Positions 19,536 through 27,889 are shown, numbered from the stretch's first letter. The stretch is 32,236 nt of DNA from Burkholderiaceae bacterium (GCA_018882795.1 VERJ01000027.1:1-32236), one strand, 5' to 3'. Numbers and translations are program-made. The notes: a model not told the origin generated them from the letters alone.

Positions 19536-19588
19536 GACGTGAACGTTTTTTGTGCTGCCTCGGGGTATGGGTGGACGGAAAGGCGATC

Positions 19589-21598
19589 ATGTCCATGACT
19601 CCCGCTCCACGTGTTGTCAGTGCGATTGCACTGGCGATCATTCCCCTGTTTGCCAGCAGTCAACCGTCGAGCAATCCCTCGCCCCAGCAACTTGCCAGCC
19701 TTGATCCAGTGGTGGTGACGGCGAGCCGCTATGAGGAACCATTGAGTGCCGCAGGCGTACTGATCGACATAATTGATCGGCAGCGTGTTCTGGACTCTGG
19801 AGTTTCAAGTGTTACAGAGATTTTAGATCAGATACCTGGCGTAAGTGTTCGAAGACTCTATGGTCGTCTTGGTGCAGATGCGAGTATTGATATTGGTGCA
19901 CTCGGTGAGGCGGGCGCTAAAAACGTCCTCGTTCTGATTGACGGTCTTAGAATCAACAATATCGATGATGAGAGTGTTCGATTCGGACAGTTGCCGATTT
20001 CCGCGATTGAACGTATCGAAGTTAGAGGGGCCGGAGCCGGAGTCCTCTATGGTGATCGCGCTATGGGAGGGGTTGTTAATATCATCACACGCAGAGATCC
20101 AGGAAATGAATTGCATGTCTCGGCGGGGTCTTTTGGGTCTCACAGTGCTGATGCCTATCTCGCAGGAAATCTTGGAGGGGCCACTTTGGGCCTTTCAGTT
20201 ATGGATGCGAGGTCGAATGGTTATCGCGAACGATCTCGGGTAGAGCAGCAATCTGCCCGGATCAGTCTGCGGTCGGATCCAAGTGCGCAAACCTCATGGG
20301 TAGTTCAGGCAAGAATGTTTGAAGAGCGAGCGCAACTGCCGGGTGGAATTAGTATTGCGAAGTTCCAGACAGACCCGCGTGCAGCAAGAAATCCCGCAGA
20401 CTCCGGCCAAAGAGAAGGGGGTCACCTGTCCCTTGAGGGGCAGCGCAACCTTGGTTCAGATATTCGTGTGTCCCTCACCGGGGGATATGACTTCTCAAGA
20501 AATTATGCGGATATGCAGAGTTTCCTTCCTTTTTCCAGTGCTATCAGCACCCGGGAGTCGACTAAATTATTTTTACAGCCAGCGCTCCTCTGGGATGCAG
20601 GTTTCGGTACGGTAGTTCGTGCTGGGTTTGATTCATTTATAGCTGAAGCGAATGTTAACGGTGGAAACCAAGTAACACAGGACACGCTTGCGGCCTACTT
20701 AACGACAGAAACAAGGCTGAGTCCTGTTTCGACGGTCTTACTTGGTGCGCGGCGCCAGAGTCTTGCAAATCACTTTAAGGTGAATCTAACCTCGCCGGAA
20801 GACCGTGATCGTAAATATTTGACGGCTTACAGTATCGGGTGGATGGGTCGGTTAACAGAGAGCGCAACGGCGAGGGTGGGGTACATATCGGGATTTCGAT
20901 TTCCGACGACTGATGAGCTCTATTACTTCAATGCGAACAGTTTTGTTCCAACCCGGCTTAATCCCGGTGTCAAACCCATGACCTCTGAAGAGTTTTACGC
21001 AACCATCGAGTCTCGGCAGCATAGTAGGACTTACTCGGCAAGTCTTCGTGAGATCCGTACCGATGGCGAAATTGGATTCTCTCCGAGTGCAGGCTGTAGT
21101 CCAGTAGTTGTCAATGAGGCATGCAATACGAATCTTTATGATACTTATCGATTGGTGATGTCACTAGGGGGGCGCTGGGATCTGAGCTCCGCTACTAACG
21201 TAAATCTCACGCTTGATTGGGTCGATTCCGAAATTAAAAGTGGCGTGAACTCAGGGTTTCGAATCCCATATGTTCCACGCACAGTGAGTCGTCTCGGGAT
21301 CAATCAAGATATTTCTCACGGGCTTAAATTTTCCGGTCGCGTTCACTACCGTGCTCGTATGTACCAAAACGACTACTTCACGAATCTTTCGGATCGTGGA
21401 TACGAGATCCCTGGGCGAACGTTAATTGATGTTGGGCTGATCGGGCAGCCGCGTCCAAAAGTGCAGTGGGGTTTTTGGATTCGAAACGCGGCGGATCGAC
21501 GCTACTATGATTTTGGGCGTGATGGGAGCAACGCTTGGGGGGGGGTTTATCCTGGCGATGGCCGATCATTTCACCTAAACGGAATCTTTAAATTCTGA
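19589..21598 (+). CDS. btuB: TonB-dependent vitamin B12 receptor, BtuB type
   Basis: The 669-residue protein has a signal peptide, a TonB box (DPVVVTASR) near the mature N-terminus, a plug domain (VLVLIDGLRINN, IERIEVRGAGAGVLYGDRAMGGVVNIITRR) and a long beta-barrel ending in a C-terminal Phe (NGIFKF), as expected for an outer-membrane barrel. The cobalamin riboswitch directly upstream is the main reason to assign B12 (or a cobinamide) as the substrate. The frame is open from a TTG at 19550, but the ATG at 19589 has a good ribosome binding site (GGAAAGG) and gives a proper signal peptide. No btuCDF genes follow in this window. Confidence 0.9.
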   Translation: MSMTPAPRVVSAIALAIIPLFASSQPSSNPSPQQLASLDPVVVTASRYEEPLSAAGVLIDIIDRQRVLDSGVSSVTEILDQIPGVSVRRLYGRLGADASIDIGALGEAGAKNVLVLIDGLRINNIDDESVRFGQLPISAIERIEVRGAGAGVLYGDRAMGGVVNIITRRDPGNELHVSAGSFGSHSADAYLAGNLGGATLGLSVMDARSNGYRERSRVEQQSARISLRSDPSAQTSWVVQARMFEERAQLPGGISIAKFQTDPRAARNPADSGQREGGHLSLEGQRNLGSDIRVSLTGGYDFSRNYADMQSFLPFSSAISTRESTKLFLQPALLWDAGFGTVVRAGFDSFIAEANVNGGNQVTQDTLAAYLTTETRLSPVSTVLLGARRQSLANHFKVNLTSPEDRDRKYLTAYSIGWMGRLTESATARVGYISGFRFPTTDELYYFNANSFVPTRLNPGVKPMTSEEFYATIESRQHSRTYSASLREIRTDGEIGFSPSAGCSPVVVNEACNTNLYDTYRLVMSLGGRWDLSSATNVNLTLDWVDSEIKSGVNSGFRIPYVPRTVSRLGINQDISHGLKFSGRVHYRARMYQNDYFTNLSDRGYEIPGRTLIDVGLIGQPRPKVQWGFWIRNAADRRYYDFGRDGSNAWGGVYPGDGRSFHLNGIFKF

Positions 21599-21741
21599 CG
21601 TCGAATAAGTTTCGAAAAGCCATGTCGGCTGCCCAGGGGAAGTGGTCGCTGCCCTCTGAGCGGAAAAGTTAACGCTCTGGCCGGTAGTAGAAGCGCCCCT
21701 TAGTCTATTTTGGTGCTTGATTTTCGGGTGTTTTTCTTTGG

Positions 21742-21760
21742 TATAACAAAGCTATAACAA
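21742..21760 (+). promoter_or_regulatory. Tandem TATAACAA repeats before the antitoxin-like gene
   Basis: TATAACAA occurs at 21742-21749 and 21753-21760, an exact 8-bp direct repeat with an 11-bp period, one helical turn. Either copy could supply a -10 box (TATAAC); TTGATT at about 21717 lies 19 bp before the first. Repeats here could also be the operator through which an AbrB/MazE-like protein controls itself. The rest of 21599-21741 shows no gene and no clear terminator for btuB. Confidence 0.45.
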
Positions 21761-21771
21761 TAGAGAAAACC

Positions 21772-22200
21772 ATGGCCATCAAGACAAGCATTCGGCGCAT
21801 CGGCAATTCACGCGGTGTAATCCTGCCCGCGGAAATTCTGCAGGAAGTCGGAGCGGAGGAAGACCTCAAACTCACCGTCAATAACGGGAAGATTGTGCTG
21901 GAACCGGTCCGCGCGCTTCGCAAAGATTGGTTCGAAAATGCTGCTGATTATGTTGCACCATTTAATGCAAATGCTGGCTCGGCTGCTCGGCGACATCGGG
22001 CAGCTCGGCATGCACCATCTCACCATCCGCGTTGGGGTAAAGCGGCGCACCACAGTCATCGCAATATTCCATGGGCAGCCGCTGCCGGAGCATCACGATG
22101 TGCTGGATGCCACTGTCTTTCAGTGTGGTCTCGATCTCTTCGGCGACATCGCTCATCTCATCCTCTGCGCCCAGAAGTGGCCAAACGACACCGTGAATGA
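21772..22200 (+). CDS. AbrB/MazE-like antitoxin reading frame with an abnormal antisense tail
   Basis: Residues 1 to about 60 are a SpoVT-AbrB swapped-hairpin DNA-binding domain (IKTSIRRIGNSRGVILPAEIL, then VNNGKIVLEPV and RKDWFENA), as in MazE-type antitoxins. Intact relatives end soon after, at about 75-85 residues, with an acidic toxin-binding tail. Here the frame runs on to 142 residues from 21962, antisense to the last 239 nt of the DUF2863 gene. The tail is rich in His, Arg and Ala and looks like a non-coding shadow. No toxin gene follows. I read this as an orphan antitoxin that lost its own 3' end and stop codon through a deletion. The DNA-binding part could still be functional. Confidence 0.6.
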   Translation: MAIKTSIRRIGNSRGVILPAEILQEVGAEEDLKLTVNNGKIVLEPVRALRKDWFENAADYVAPFNANAGSAARRHRAARHAPSHHPRWGKAAHHSHRNIPWAAAAGASRCAGCHCLSVWSRSLRRHRSSHPLRPEVAKRHRE

Positions 22201-23131
22201 TTTCCTCTTCTTCGCCCACTGCAAAGCCAACACGGAATTCTTCGAGCTGTCGGTTGTAACATCCGCCGACCACGGCGGTGAGCGCATTTGGCGAGACACT
22301 GAGCGTGGTGGCCAGAAACGCAACGGATGCGCGGATTGAGAATGGCCGCGCAGAGCGGTCGGCATCGCGGCAGGCGACGTAATAGGCACGGGGCAGCATG
22401 CTCTCAAAGGCACATGCGGGGAGTAGGGGCGCTAGAGCGGCCTGGCTCTGTTCCATCCAGCGTTGCATGACTTGCTCGCGGTTGGCATCGCCAGACTGCC
22501 AGCGAAAAATCGCCTCGCCCTGGGGCACGGACACCACCCCGATGATGTAGCGCTGGTCTGCGAGAAATTGCGCGGTTTCTTTTAGCGTTGCAGGATCCAC
22601 CTTGCAGACCCCTTCCGGCAGGCTCTTGGTAAGGGTCTGCCGTAGATCGGCGGTATCGCAAAAGGTCTCAGGAAGCTGATCCGGTGAAAAAAAATAATTC
22701 GCCAATGCCAAGTCAGCTGCCGGGGTGAATACCACTTCAGACAGCGCCTGACTGGTGGCCTTGATCACTGCTGCGGGAATTGGGCGCGTGGGCAGGGGCA
22801 TGCGCGACCAAGCGAGCACGGGGGCAGCGAATAACAGCACATCGCGGGGGCCATCTGAGGTGGCGGCGACCGCATGTTCGACGCGACCCTCAATCGCATC
22901 GGCAAGCTCCTCATAGGCCCGTGATTCACGATCAGCAAGTCGATCCAGCGCGGCGTTCAACGATCCTTCATCACCATCTTTGAGCAGGGATTCGATTTCA
23001 TGCTCAAGCCGCGATTCCCAGAAATGATCTTCTGCGCGACTACCCGATTGCGCCAGGCCTTCAGCGAATTCGACCAGTACGTCCGCCTCGCGCGAGGCAC
23101 GTCCGCGCCGGGAAGAAGGAGATTTTTTCAT
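21962..23131 (-). CDS. DUF2863 family protein of unknown function
   Basis: The 389-residue protein matches what I recall of DUF2863, a betaproteobacterial family without a known role. Visible are an acidic N-terminal half with helical character, and a C-terminal LPMEYCDDCGAPLYPNADGE with a CxxC pair that could bind metal, ending PSQHLH. The frame is open up to a GTG at 23209, but the ATG at 23131 (MKKSPSSRRGR) is preferred. A strong hairpin lies upstream at 23173-23200 and an AGAGG sequence sits 11 nt before the ATG. Its 3' end overlaps the antitoxin-like frame on the other strand. Confidence 0.82.
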   Translation of the reverse strand: MKKSPSSRRGRASREADVLVEFAEGLAQSGSRAEDHFWESRLEHEIESLLKDGDEGSLNAALDRLADRESRAYEELADAIEGRVEHAVAATSDGPRDVLLFAAPVLAWSRMPLPTRPIPAAVIKATSQALSEVVFTPAADLALANYFFSPDQLPETFCDTADLRQTLTKSLPEGVCKVDPATLKETAQFLADQRYIIGVVSVPQGEAIFRWQSGDANREQVMQRWMEQSQAALAPLLPACAFESMLPRAYYVACRDADRSARPFSIRASVAFLATTLSVSPNALTAVVGGCYNRQLEEFRVGFAVGEEEEIIHGVVWPLLGAEDEMSDVAEEIETTLKDSGIQHIVMLRQRLPMEYCDDCGAPLYPNADGEMVHAELPDVAEQPSQHLH

Positions 23132-23172
23132 GGCTAATTTGCCTCTGCGAATAGGGTTAATCCGCAATTTTA

Positions 23173-23200
23173 CCGGCAGATCCCCGAGGGGTTCTGCCGG
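23173..23200 (-). terminator. Strong inverted repeat between the dioxygenase gene and the DUF2863 gene
   Basis: CCGGCAGATCCCC pairs with GGGGTTCTGCCGG (12 of 13 pairs, 2-nt loop). It starts 25 nt after the stop of the PhyH-like gene and is followed on the minus strand by TAAAATTG, without a true T run. It most likely ends or limits transcription of the Fe-ADH/GntR/PhyH operon; an RNA stability role is possible. Confidence 0.55.
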
Positions 23201-23225
23201 CTTCACCACGCGTTCTGTGTACTGC

Positions 23226-24134
23226 CTACATCATGGCGGCAGAAGACTGTTCCTCTTCTTGCTGCAGACTGAAAATTGAGGTGTAGCCACCGGACCAATC
23301 TGGCGGCAACAGGCAGGGCCTTGGGTCATGGTGGGCCCATGCGGCCCGCTCTCCACGCAGAATCGCCTGATCGTGCGCCGGACGAATGGGATTCACGGTG
23401 TAGGGGAATGCGTCTGCCGAGGTGAGCGTGTAGAGCAATAACGGACGCCCCGTGTCGGAGAGATTTTTTGGTGACGCATGCAGTGTTCTGCAATTGTGCA
23501 ATGTCAGCGAGCCCGCGGGTCCCGTAAGGGTGACGGCCTTCTCCAGGTCCAAGCGCCGCACATCTTCATCGGAGAGGCAGCCTGTCCAAGCGCCGGCGCT
23601 GTTGTACTGGGAGGGCATGGGATCCATGAGATGGCTTTTGGGCATGACCATCAGGGGGCCATTATCAGGGCCACAGTCATAAATGTAGGTGCCGATGGTC
23701 AGGGGCGAATAGTTGGTGTGCGGCCAGAAGCTGATGTCATAGTGCCATTTCACTTCCTCGCCGCCCTTGGCCCATTTGAAATTAAGTTTGGAGTGGTGGA
23801 ATTTGACATGTGGTCCGACGAGGTCGGCAACGATGTCGGGCACCGGACCCTTAGTGATATATTCCCAGAAGACAGGATGGTGTTCCGTGGGGTTGGAGAC
23901 GCGGCGCAGACGGGGCGCATCCGGCCTGTGATCAGGCTCAATGTCAAACACCTTGTCAGACTTTGCAACTGAACGGGATCGCTCAACGAGTTCCTCTGTC
24001 GCAGCGCGAAGTTTCTTTAGCCACTCATCTCCAATAATTCGCTCAAGCAAAATATAGCCTTCCGAGAAATAGAACTCGCGTTGTGATTGAGTGAGCACCC
24101 GTGGGGGAATTGCAAGAATCTGCTCTGGTGTCAT
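23226..24134 (-). CDS. Phytanoyl-CoA dioxygenase (PhyH) family Fe(II)/2-oxoglutarate-dependent oxygenase
   Basis: The 302-residue protein carries the facial triad of the family: H131 and D133 in WHYD, and H219 in TLHAS. R230 lies 11 residues further on, the place of the 2-oxoglutarate-binding Arg in human PhyH. PhyH relatives hydroxylate very different substrates, from acyl-CoA to ectoine and phosphonates, so the reaction here is unknown beyond an O2- and 2-oxoglutarate-dependent hydroxylation in the cytoplasm. The ATG at 24134 has an AAGGAGA ribosome binding site. It is the last gene of the leftward operon, 35 nt after the GntR gene, and a strong hairpin follows. Confidence 0.88.
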   Translation of the reverse strand: MTPEQILAIPPRVLTQSQREFYFSEGYILLERIIGDEWLKKLRAATEELVERSRSVAKSDKVFDIEPDHRPDAPRLRRVSNPTEHHPVFWEYITKGPVPDIVADLVGPHVKFHHSKLNFKWAKGGEEVKWHYDISFWPHTNYSPLTIGTYIYDCGPDNGPLMVMPKSHLMDPMPSQYNSAGAWTGCLSDEDVRRLDLEKAVTLTGPAGSLTLHNCRTLHASPKNLSDTGRPLLLYTLTSADAFPYTVNPIRPAHDQAILRGERAAWAHHDPRPCLLPPDWSGGYTSIFSLQQEEEQSSAAMM

Positions 24135-24169
24135 GCGCCTAGTCTCCTTTTTTAATGATGTTGAATAGC

Positions 24170-24907
24170 TCAGTAATCGGTGCTTACCGTGTTCATGGTG
24201 AACGCCTCGATATGGTCGATCAGTTCATCTAGGGCACGGGCAGCCATGCGTTCGTTTCGATCAGCGATGGCCTTGGATACTGCGCCATGAAGCTTGGCCA
24301 TTAGTTCTGTGTCATCGGTTTGTCGATGATGCATAAACCAGAAGCGGCGAGAAAGTCCGTGCATCAATCCCATTGCTGCTGCGGAAAATTCGTTTCGGGC
24401 TGCACGCAAGGACAAATCGTTGAACTCCTTGTCTGCACGAATAAAGCTTTCGTAATCGCCTGTTTTTGCAGCACGATCAAAGCGTTTGGTCAGCTCTTGG
24501 AATTCGATGATTTCTTCTGCTGAGGCCCGCCTGGCGGCGCACTTCACTACCAGACGCTCAATCTCGCGACGCGTTTCTAGAAGCCGAAGCTGCCGCTTGA
24601 TATCGATCTCAGACACCAGGATGCCCCGCTGAGGGATGATGTGGACCAGATGCTCGCGGGCCAGGCGCTGCAGTGCTTCCCGAACCGGAGTGCGGCCAAT
24701 GCCCAAGTGAGCAGAGAGCTCCGACTCGCTGATGGCCCCACCGGGCGCGAGCTCAAGCGTAACGATCATCTCTTCGATCTTGCTGTAAGCCTGATCGGTA
24801 AGGCTCTTGGGTCTTGATTGGATGCGGCTTTTTCTTGCGCCGGTTCCTGCTGGCTTTCGTTTGGCGGGCACGCGGGAAACTGTGCGATTTGCAGTGGCGG
24901 TGCTCAT
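24170..24907 (-). CDS. GntR-family (FadR/FCD-type) transcriptional regulator
   Basis: The 245-residue protein has a basic tail of about 35 residues, a GntR winged helix at about 38-105 (LTDQAYSKIEEMIVT, LGIGRTPVREALQRL, IPQRGILVSEI) and an all-helical FCD effector domain from about 110 to the end. FCD regulators usually sense an organic acid and repress the catabolic genes next to them. The gene overlaps the alcohol dehydrogenase gene by 4 nt (ATGA) and precedes the PhyH-like gene. It is the natural candidate to bind the shared 13-bp motif at 26230 and 27043. Confidence 0.93.
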   Translation of the reverse strand: MSTATANRTVSRVPAKRKPAGTGARKSRIQSRPKSLTDQAYSKIEEMIVTLELAPGGAISESELSAHLGIGRTPVREALQRLAREHLVHIIPQRGILVSEIDIKRQLRLLETRREIERLVVKCAARRASAEEIIEFQELTKRFDRAAKTGDYESFIRADKEFNDLSLRAARNEFSAAAMGLMHGLSRRFWFMHHRQTDDTELMAKLHGAVSKAIADRNERMAARALDELIDHIEAFTMNTVSTDY

Positions 24908-26157
24908 GGGGTGTCTCCAGAGAGTCTGCCGAGAAAGGTATTGCGAACGATATCGGCGAAGGCCTGTTGTGGGGGCTGAATCGGGTACGCCTTTGCAAGC
25001 CGCACAACATTGAGCCCATCGCCCACAAGCTGCGCAAGCTGACTTTCCTGAATTCCGAAGGCTTTTAAGTCTGTGGGCATGTCCAGTCGCTTGATCAGCG
25101 CTCGGGTGAGCGTCGCTGCATCGCGAGCTTGGCCGAGGGGATCTGTCTTTGAGGAACCCGCAATGCGGCCGATTTCGGCAAGCTCGGCTGTTCTTGCGTG
25201 CACTAGGTTGTCCATCACATAGGGCAGGAACACCGCATTCGTTCTGCCGTGGGTTTCATGGGTCATGCCCGCCAAGGCATACGCGAGCGCATGCACAGCA
25301 TGTAGGCCAGCAGTTGCGTAGGAGAGTGCCGCGTACAGGCTGCTGTAGGACATGCCGGTCCTGGCGGTGAGATCTTTCGGCTCGGCAAAGGCGGTCGGTA
25401 GGTGCGCAAAGCAGAAGCGAACAGATTCGCGGGCAAACATGATGGTAAGTGGATTACGGCCGCTGTAGGCCGGGTCCGCCTCTTGGGCAGCGCCAAAATC
25501 CCGCGCATCCATGGTGATCCAGGATTCGATTGCGTGCGTCAGTGCATCAATGCCGGCATCGGCGGTCACGCGGGGCGGGCAACTCAGTGTCAACTCTGGA
25601 TCAATGATGGCAATCAGCGGCCGAAGGTCATTGCCCATCAGGGCGACCTTGGTGGCGCTGCCGGGTTGCAGAAAGATCGCGCCCGCGGTGATCTCTGAGC
25701 CGGTGCCAGAGGTGGTGGGCAGGGCCACCAGGGGCAAGGGCCTTCCCGGCCAATTGCTATGGCCAACAAATTCCGCTACCGGTCTGCGGTAAGGCAATGT
25801 CAGGCTGAGGCCCTTTGCAAGGTCAATATTGCTGCCGCCACCAAGCGCAATCACGGCATCAATGGGCGTGCCACCTGCCTGAGCGAGCACCTCGGCGCTT
25901 GCGCGATCACAGAGCTCTGTCGATGGGTCTGGTTCGCCGCTATCGCAGACGAACGTTTTGATTCCCGCCGCATCAAGTGTTGAAGCGAGGCTGGTGACTA
26001 GGGGGGTAGATTTACTAAAAAACCGATCAGTCACGATCAGTACCGTGGCCCATCCCCGGCTCTTACAGAAGGGCGCCACACGCTGAATACCACCAGCCTG
26101 AACCACCAGGCGAGTCGGGCTGCAGAAAAAAAGGGGGTGTTCGGGCGATAGGGTCAT
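24904..26157 (-). CDS. Iron-containing alcohol dehydrogenase
   Basis: The 417-residue protein is a group III (Fe-type) NAD(P)-dependent alcohol dehydrogenase. The nucleotide-binding GGGSNIDLAKG is at 106-116 and PTTSGTGSE at 147-155. The metal ligands are D204 and H208 (DALTHAIE) plus H289 and H303, with the same 4- and 14-residue spacing as in lactaldehyde reductase FucO. It would oxidise an alcohol or 2-hydroxy acid, or reduce the carbonyl. It is first in the leftward operon and diverges from the alpha/beta hydrolase gene across 113 bp. The ribosome binding site is weak (GGAA). The substrate may be the product of one of the two oxygenases nearby; this is inference. Confidence 0.92.
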   Translation of the reverse strand: MTLSPEHPLFFCSPTRLVVQAGGIQRVAPFCKSRGWATVLIVTDRFFSKSTPLVTSLASTLDAAGIKTFVCDSGEPDPSTELCDRASAEVLAQAGGTPIDAVIALGGGSNIDLAKGLSLTLPYRRPVAEFVGHSNWPGRPLPLVALPTTSGTGSEITAGAIFLQPGSATKVALMGNDLRPLIAIIDPELTLSCPPRVTADAGIDALTHAIESWITMDARDFGAAQEADPAYSGRNPLTIMFARESVRFCFAHLPTAFAEPKDLTARTGMSYSSLYAALSYATAGLHAVHALAYALAGMTHETHGRTNAVFLPYVMDNLVHARTAELAEIGRIAGSSKTDPLGQARDAATLTRALIKRLDMPTDLKAFGIQESQLAQLVGDGLNVVRLAKAYPIQPPQQAFADIVRNTFLGRLSGDTP

Positions 26158-26229
26158 GGTTATTCCGGGGGTAAGTTAAAAGAGGATTGGCTGCCTGGAT
26201 TCGCTCTTTAGGATACGATTAGAACACAA

Positions 26230-26242
26230 CTAATATATCACT
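26230..26242 (+). promoter_or_regulatory. Motif CTAATATATCACT, copy 1, in the divergent promoter region
   Basis: This 13-mer lies 28 nt before the hydrolase start codon and 72 nt before the Fe-ADH start on the other strand. An identical copy sits in front of the membrane hydroxylase gene (27043). The core TAATATATCA is a near-palindrome (8 of 10 positions). It could be an operator for the GntR regulator or a shared -10 region (TAATAT). Confidence 0.5.
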
Positions 26243-26270
26243 GAGCATTTTGTTGCAAAAGGGGATCCGC

Positions 26271-27002
26271 GTGATTGATCGGCTTGAGGTGCGCTGTGTG
26301 GGGGAGGGTCCGCCCTTGATTCTTGTGCATGGCATCCAGGGCAATGCCGATGCCTGGACTGCTGTGTTGCCTGCGCTCGCGGATGGATTTCGCTGTGTAA
26401 TGCCCAATCTTCCAGGCAGAAAACTCTCCCCGCGTTGGCGGCCGACAGACGGTCCTATTGAGTCCTTCTACAGCCTCGGACATTACGCCCAAATACTGGC
26501 CGAATTGGTGGATCGCCATAGCGACTCGGGTCGATGGCCAGTGCGTATTGCAGGCTGGAGCATGGGTGTAAGCGTGATTTTGGAATATGCCCAGCGCTTT
26601 GGACTCGCGTCGGTGGCGGGAATCGCGCTGTGTTCCGGCACACCGAAGGCTGCTTCGGGCGCCCTGTGGTTTAAGTCGGACACGCTTGAGGGGATCATGG
26701 GCGAGGCCCAGCGAAGGGCCGAGCGTCTCGGCCTGAAGGATCCTGCCGATCACGAGGCAGTTGCCTGGTCGTGGCGCTCGGTTTTTGCTGCTGATCATGT
26801 ACAAATTTTATCCACAATCCGCGTACCCACACTGGTGGTGCACGGCGAGCAGGACGACGACTGTCCAGTGGCGCACGGCCAATCGATCGCCAGCGGTATA
26901 CCGGGTGCCCAATGGTGCCCGTTACCCGGGGTCGGTCATTCCGTCTTTGGTGACTCGGCCGTTACGGTAGGTCAGGCCATGTCGCAATTTTTTCGCGGTT
27001 GA
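26271..27002 (+). CDS. Alpha/beta hydrolase
   Basis: The 243-residue cytoplasmic protein has an HG-type oxyanion loop (LILVHGIQGNADAW), the nucleophile elbow GWSMG, a likely acid in the HGEQDDDCPV segment and the catalytic His in GVGHSVFGD. The fold family includes esterases, C-C hydrolases and haloperoxidase-like enzymes, so the reaction cannot be named. The frame is open from a TTG at 26250, but the GTG at 26271 comes six bases after AGGGG and matches the normal start of the fold. It is divergent from the Fe-ADH/GntR/PhyH operon and 74 nt ahead of the membrane hydroxylase gene. Confidence 0.85.
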   Translation: MIDRLEVRCVGEGPPLILVHGIQGNADAWTAVLPALADGFRCVMPNLPGRKLSPRWRPTDGPIESFYSLGHYAQILAELVDRHSDSGRWPVRIAGWSMGVSVILEYAQRFGLASVAGIALCSGTPKAASGALWFKSDTLEGIMGEAQRRAERLGLKDPADHEAVAWSWRSVFAADHVQILSTIRVPTLVVHGEQDDDCPVAHGQSIASGIPGAQWCPLPGVGHSVFGDSAVTVGQAMSQFFRG

Positions 27003-27042
27003 CAGCCTGGAAGTCGGCTCTTAATATTCCGCCCGTATAAAT

Positions 27043-27055
27043 CTAATATATCACT
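27043..27055 (+). promoter_or_regulatory. Motif CTAATATATCACT, copy 2, before the hydroxylase-TRAP operon
   Basis: This is an exact copy of the 13-mer at 26230. It ends 21 nt before the ATG at 27077, similar to the 28 nt at copy 1. Beyond the 13-mer the flanks differ, with TTGTGTAC following here and ACACAA preceding copy 1. Confidence 0.5.
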
Positions 27056-27076
27056 TGTGTACGAAAGGAGCCCACG

Positions 27077-27889
27077 ATGATGAATGAACGCCAGCGGCGT
27101 TTTCGGGAGCAATACAAGAATCGGATTAGCCCTTTTTACAATGGCATCGTGCATGTGGCCGTAATGTTTGCGGTCGGCATCACTGCCATCTGGTACTGCT
27201 TATCGCACATCCAGAATGCCACTTGGGAGTGGCTGATCATGATTCCTGTGTTTCTTGCGGGAAATTTTATTGAGTGGGCCATGCATACCTACGTGATGCA
27301 CCGTCGTATCGATGTATTCGCCTTGCGGGCTATCTATGAGCGTCACACCCGGGAACATCACCAATACTTCACCGATAACGACGTCACTATCGATACGGTT
27401 CGGGAATTTCGTATTGTGTTTTTCCCGTGGCGCGTGCTGATTGTACTCGGCGTCTTTGGCACGATTTTGGGATTTATCGCGTCAAAAGTTTTTAATCCAA
27501 ACGCTGGCTACATTCTGTACATCACGATGGTCGGCCACTACCTGCTGTATGAGACCTTCCATCTCTGCTGCCATGTTCACGAGAACTGGTTTGTGCGCAA
27601 CATGCCGTTTGTCAACACGATTCGACGCCACCATACGGCCCATCACAACCAGGGCATCATGATGCACAAGAATATGAACCTGACTTTCCCGATCGCAGAC
27701 TGGTTTATGAAAACCAGTGATTTGAATCGCGGTCTGCTTGGCCATCTCTTTAATGGCTACGACGAAACCCATATCAAGCCCGAATTGAAGCCCATCATTG
27801 CGCGGTTTCGGGTATCCGAGATTCAGGATCAGCGCGTGACGCTGGATGGTCCGCAGTTAAGTCCTGAAGAGCAGAAGGCGCTTGCTTAA
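27077..27889 (+). CDS. Membrane di-iron fatty acid hydroxylase / sterol desaturase superfamily protein
   Basis: The 270-residue protein has several membrane segments (about 25-45, 52-68, 118-136 and 143-160) and the histidine clusters of the superfamily: H70/H75 (HTYVMH), H90/H94/H95 (HTREHH), H162/H166 and the HHTAHH box at 185-190. These bind a di-iron centre that uses O2 to hydroxylate a lipid-like substrate at the inner membrane. Closer naming, such as carotenoid, sterol or ceramide hydroxylase, is not possible from sequence alone. AAAGGAG at 27064-27070 supports the ATG at 27077; the ATG one codon later is an alternative. The TRAP genes follow in the same direction. Confidence 0.88.
   Translation: MMNERQRRFREQYKNRISPFYNGIVHVAVMFAVGITAIWYCLSHIQNATWEWLIMIPVFLAGNFIEWAMHTYVMHRRIDVFALRAIYERHTREHHQYFTDNDVTIDTVREFRIVFFPWRVLIVLGVFGTILGFIASKVFNPNAGYILYITMVGHYLLYETFHLCCHVHENWFVRNMPFVNTIRRHHTAHHNQGIMMHKNMNLTFPIADWFMKTSDLNRGLLGHLFNGYDETHIKPELKPIIARFRVSEIQDQRVTLDGPQLSPEEQKALA

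Noticed and set aside
19545-19551. T6 run after the riboswitch as a definite terminator
   Set aside because: The only stem just before it has four pairs (CGTT/AACG), too weak to call as a terminator feature.
23132-23209. Longer DUF2863 start at GTG 23209
   Set aside because: It would put the strong inverted repeat 23173-23200 into coding sequence, and the ATG at 23131 gives a more natural N-terminus.
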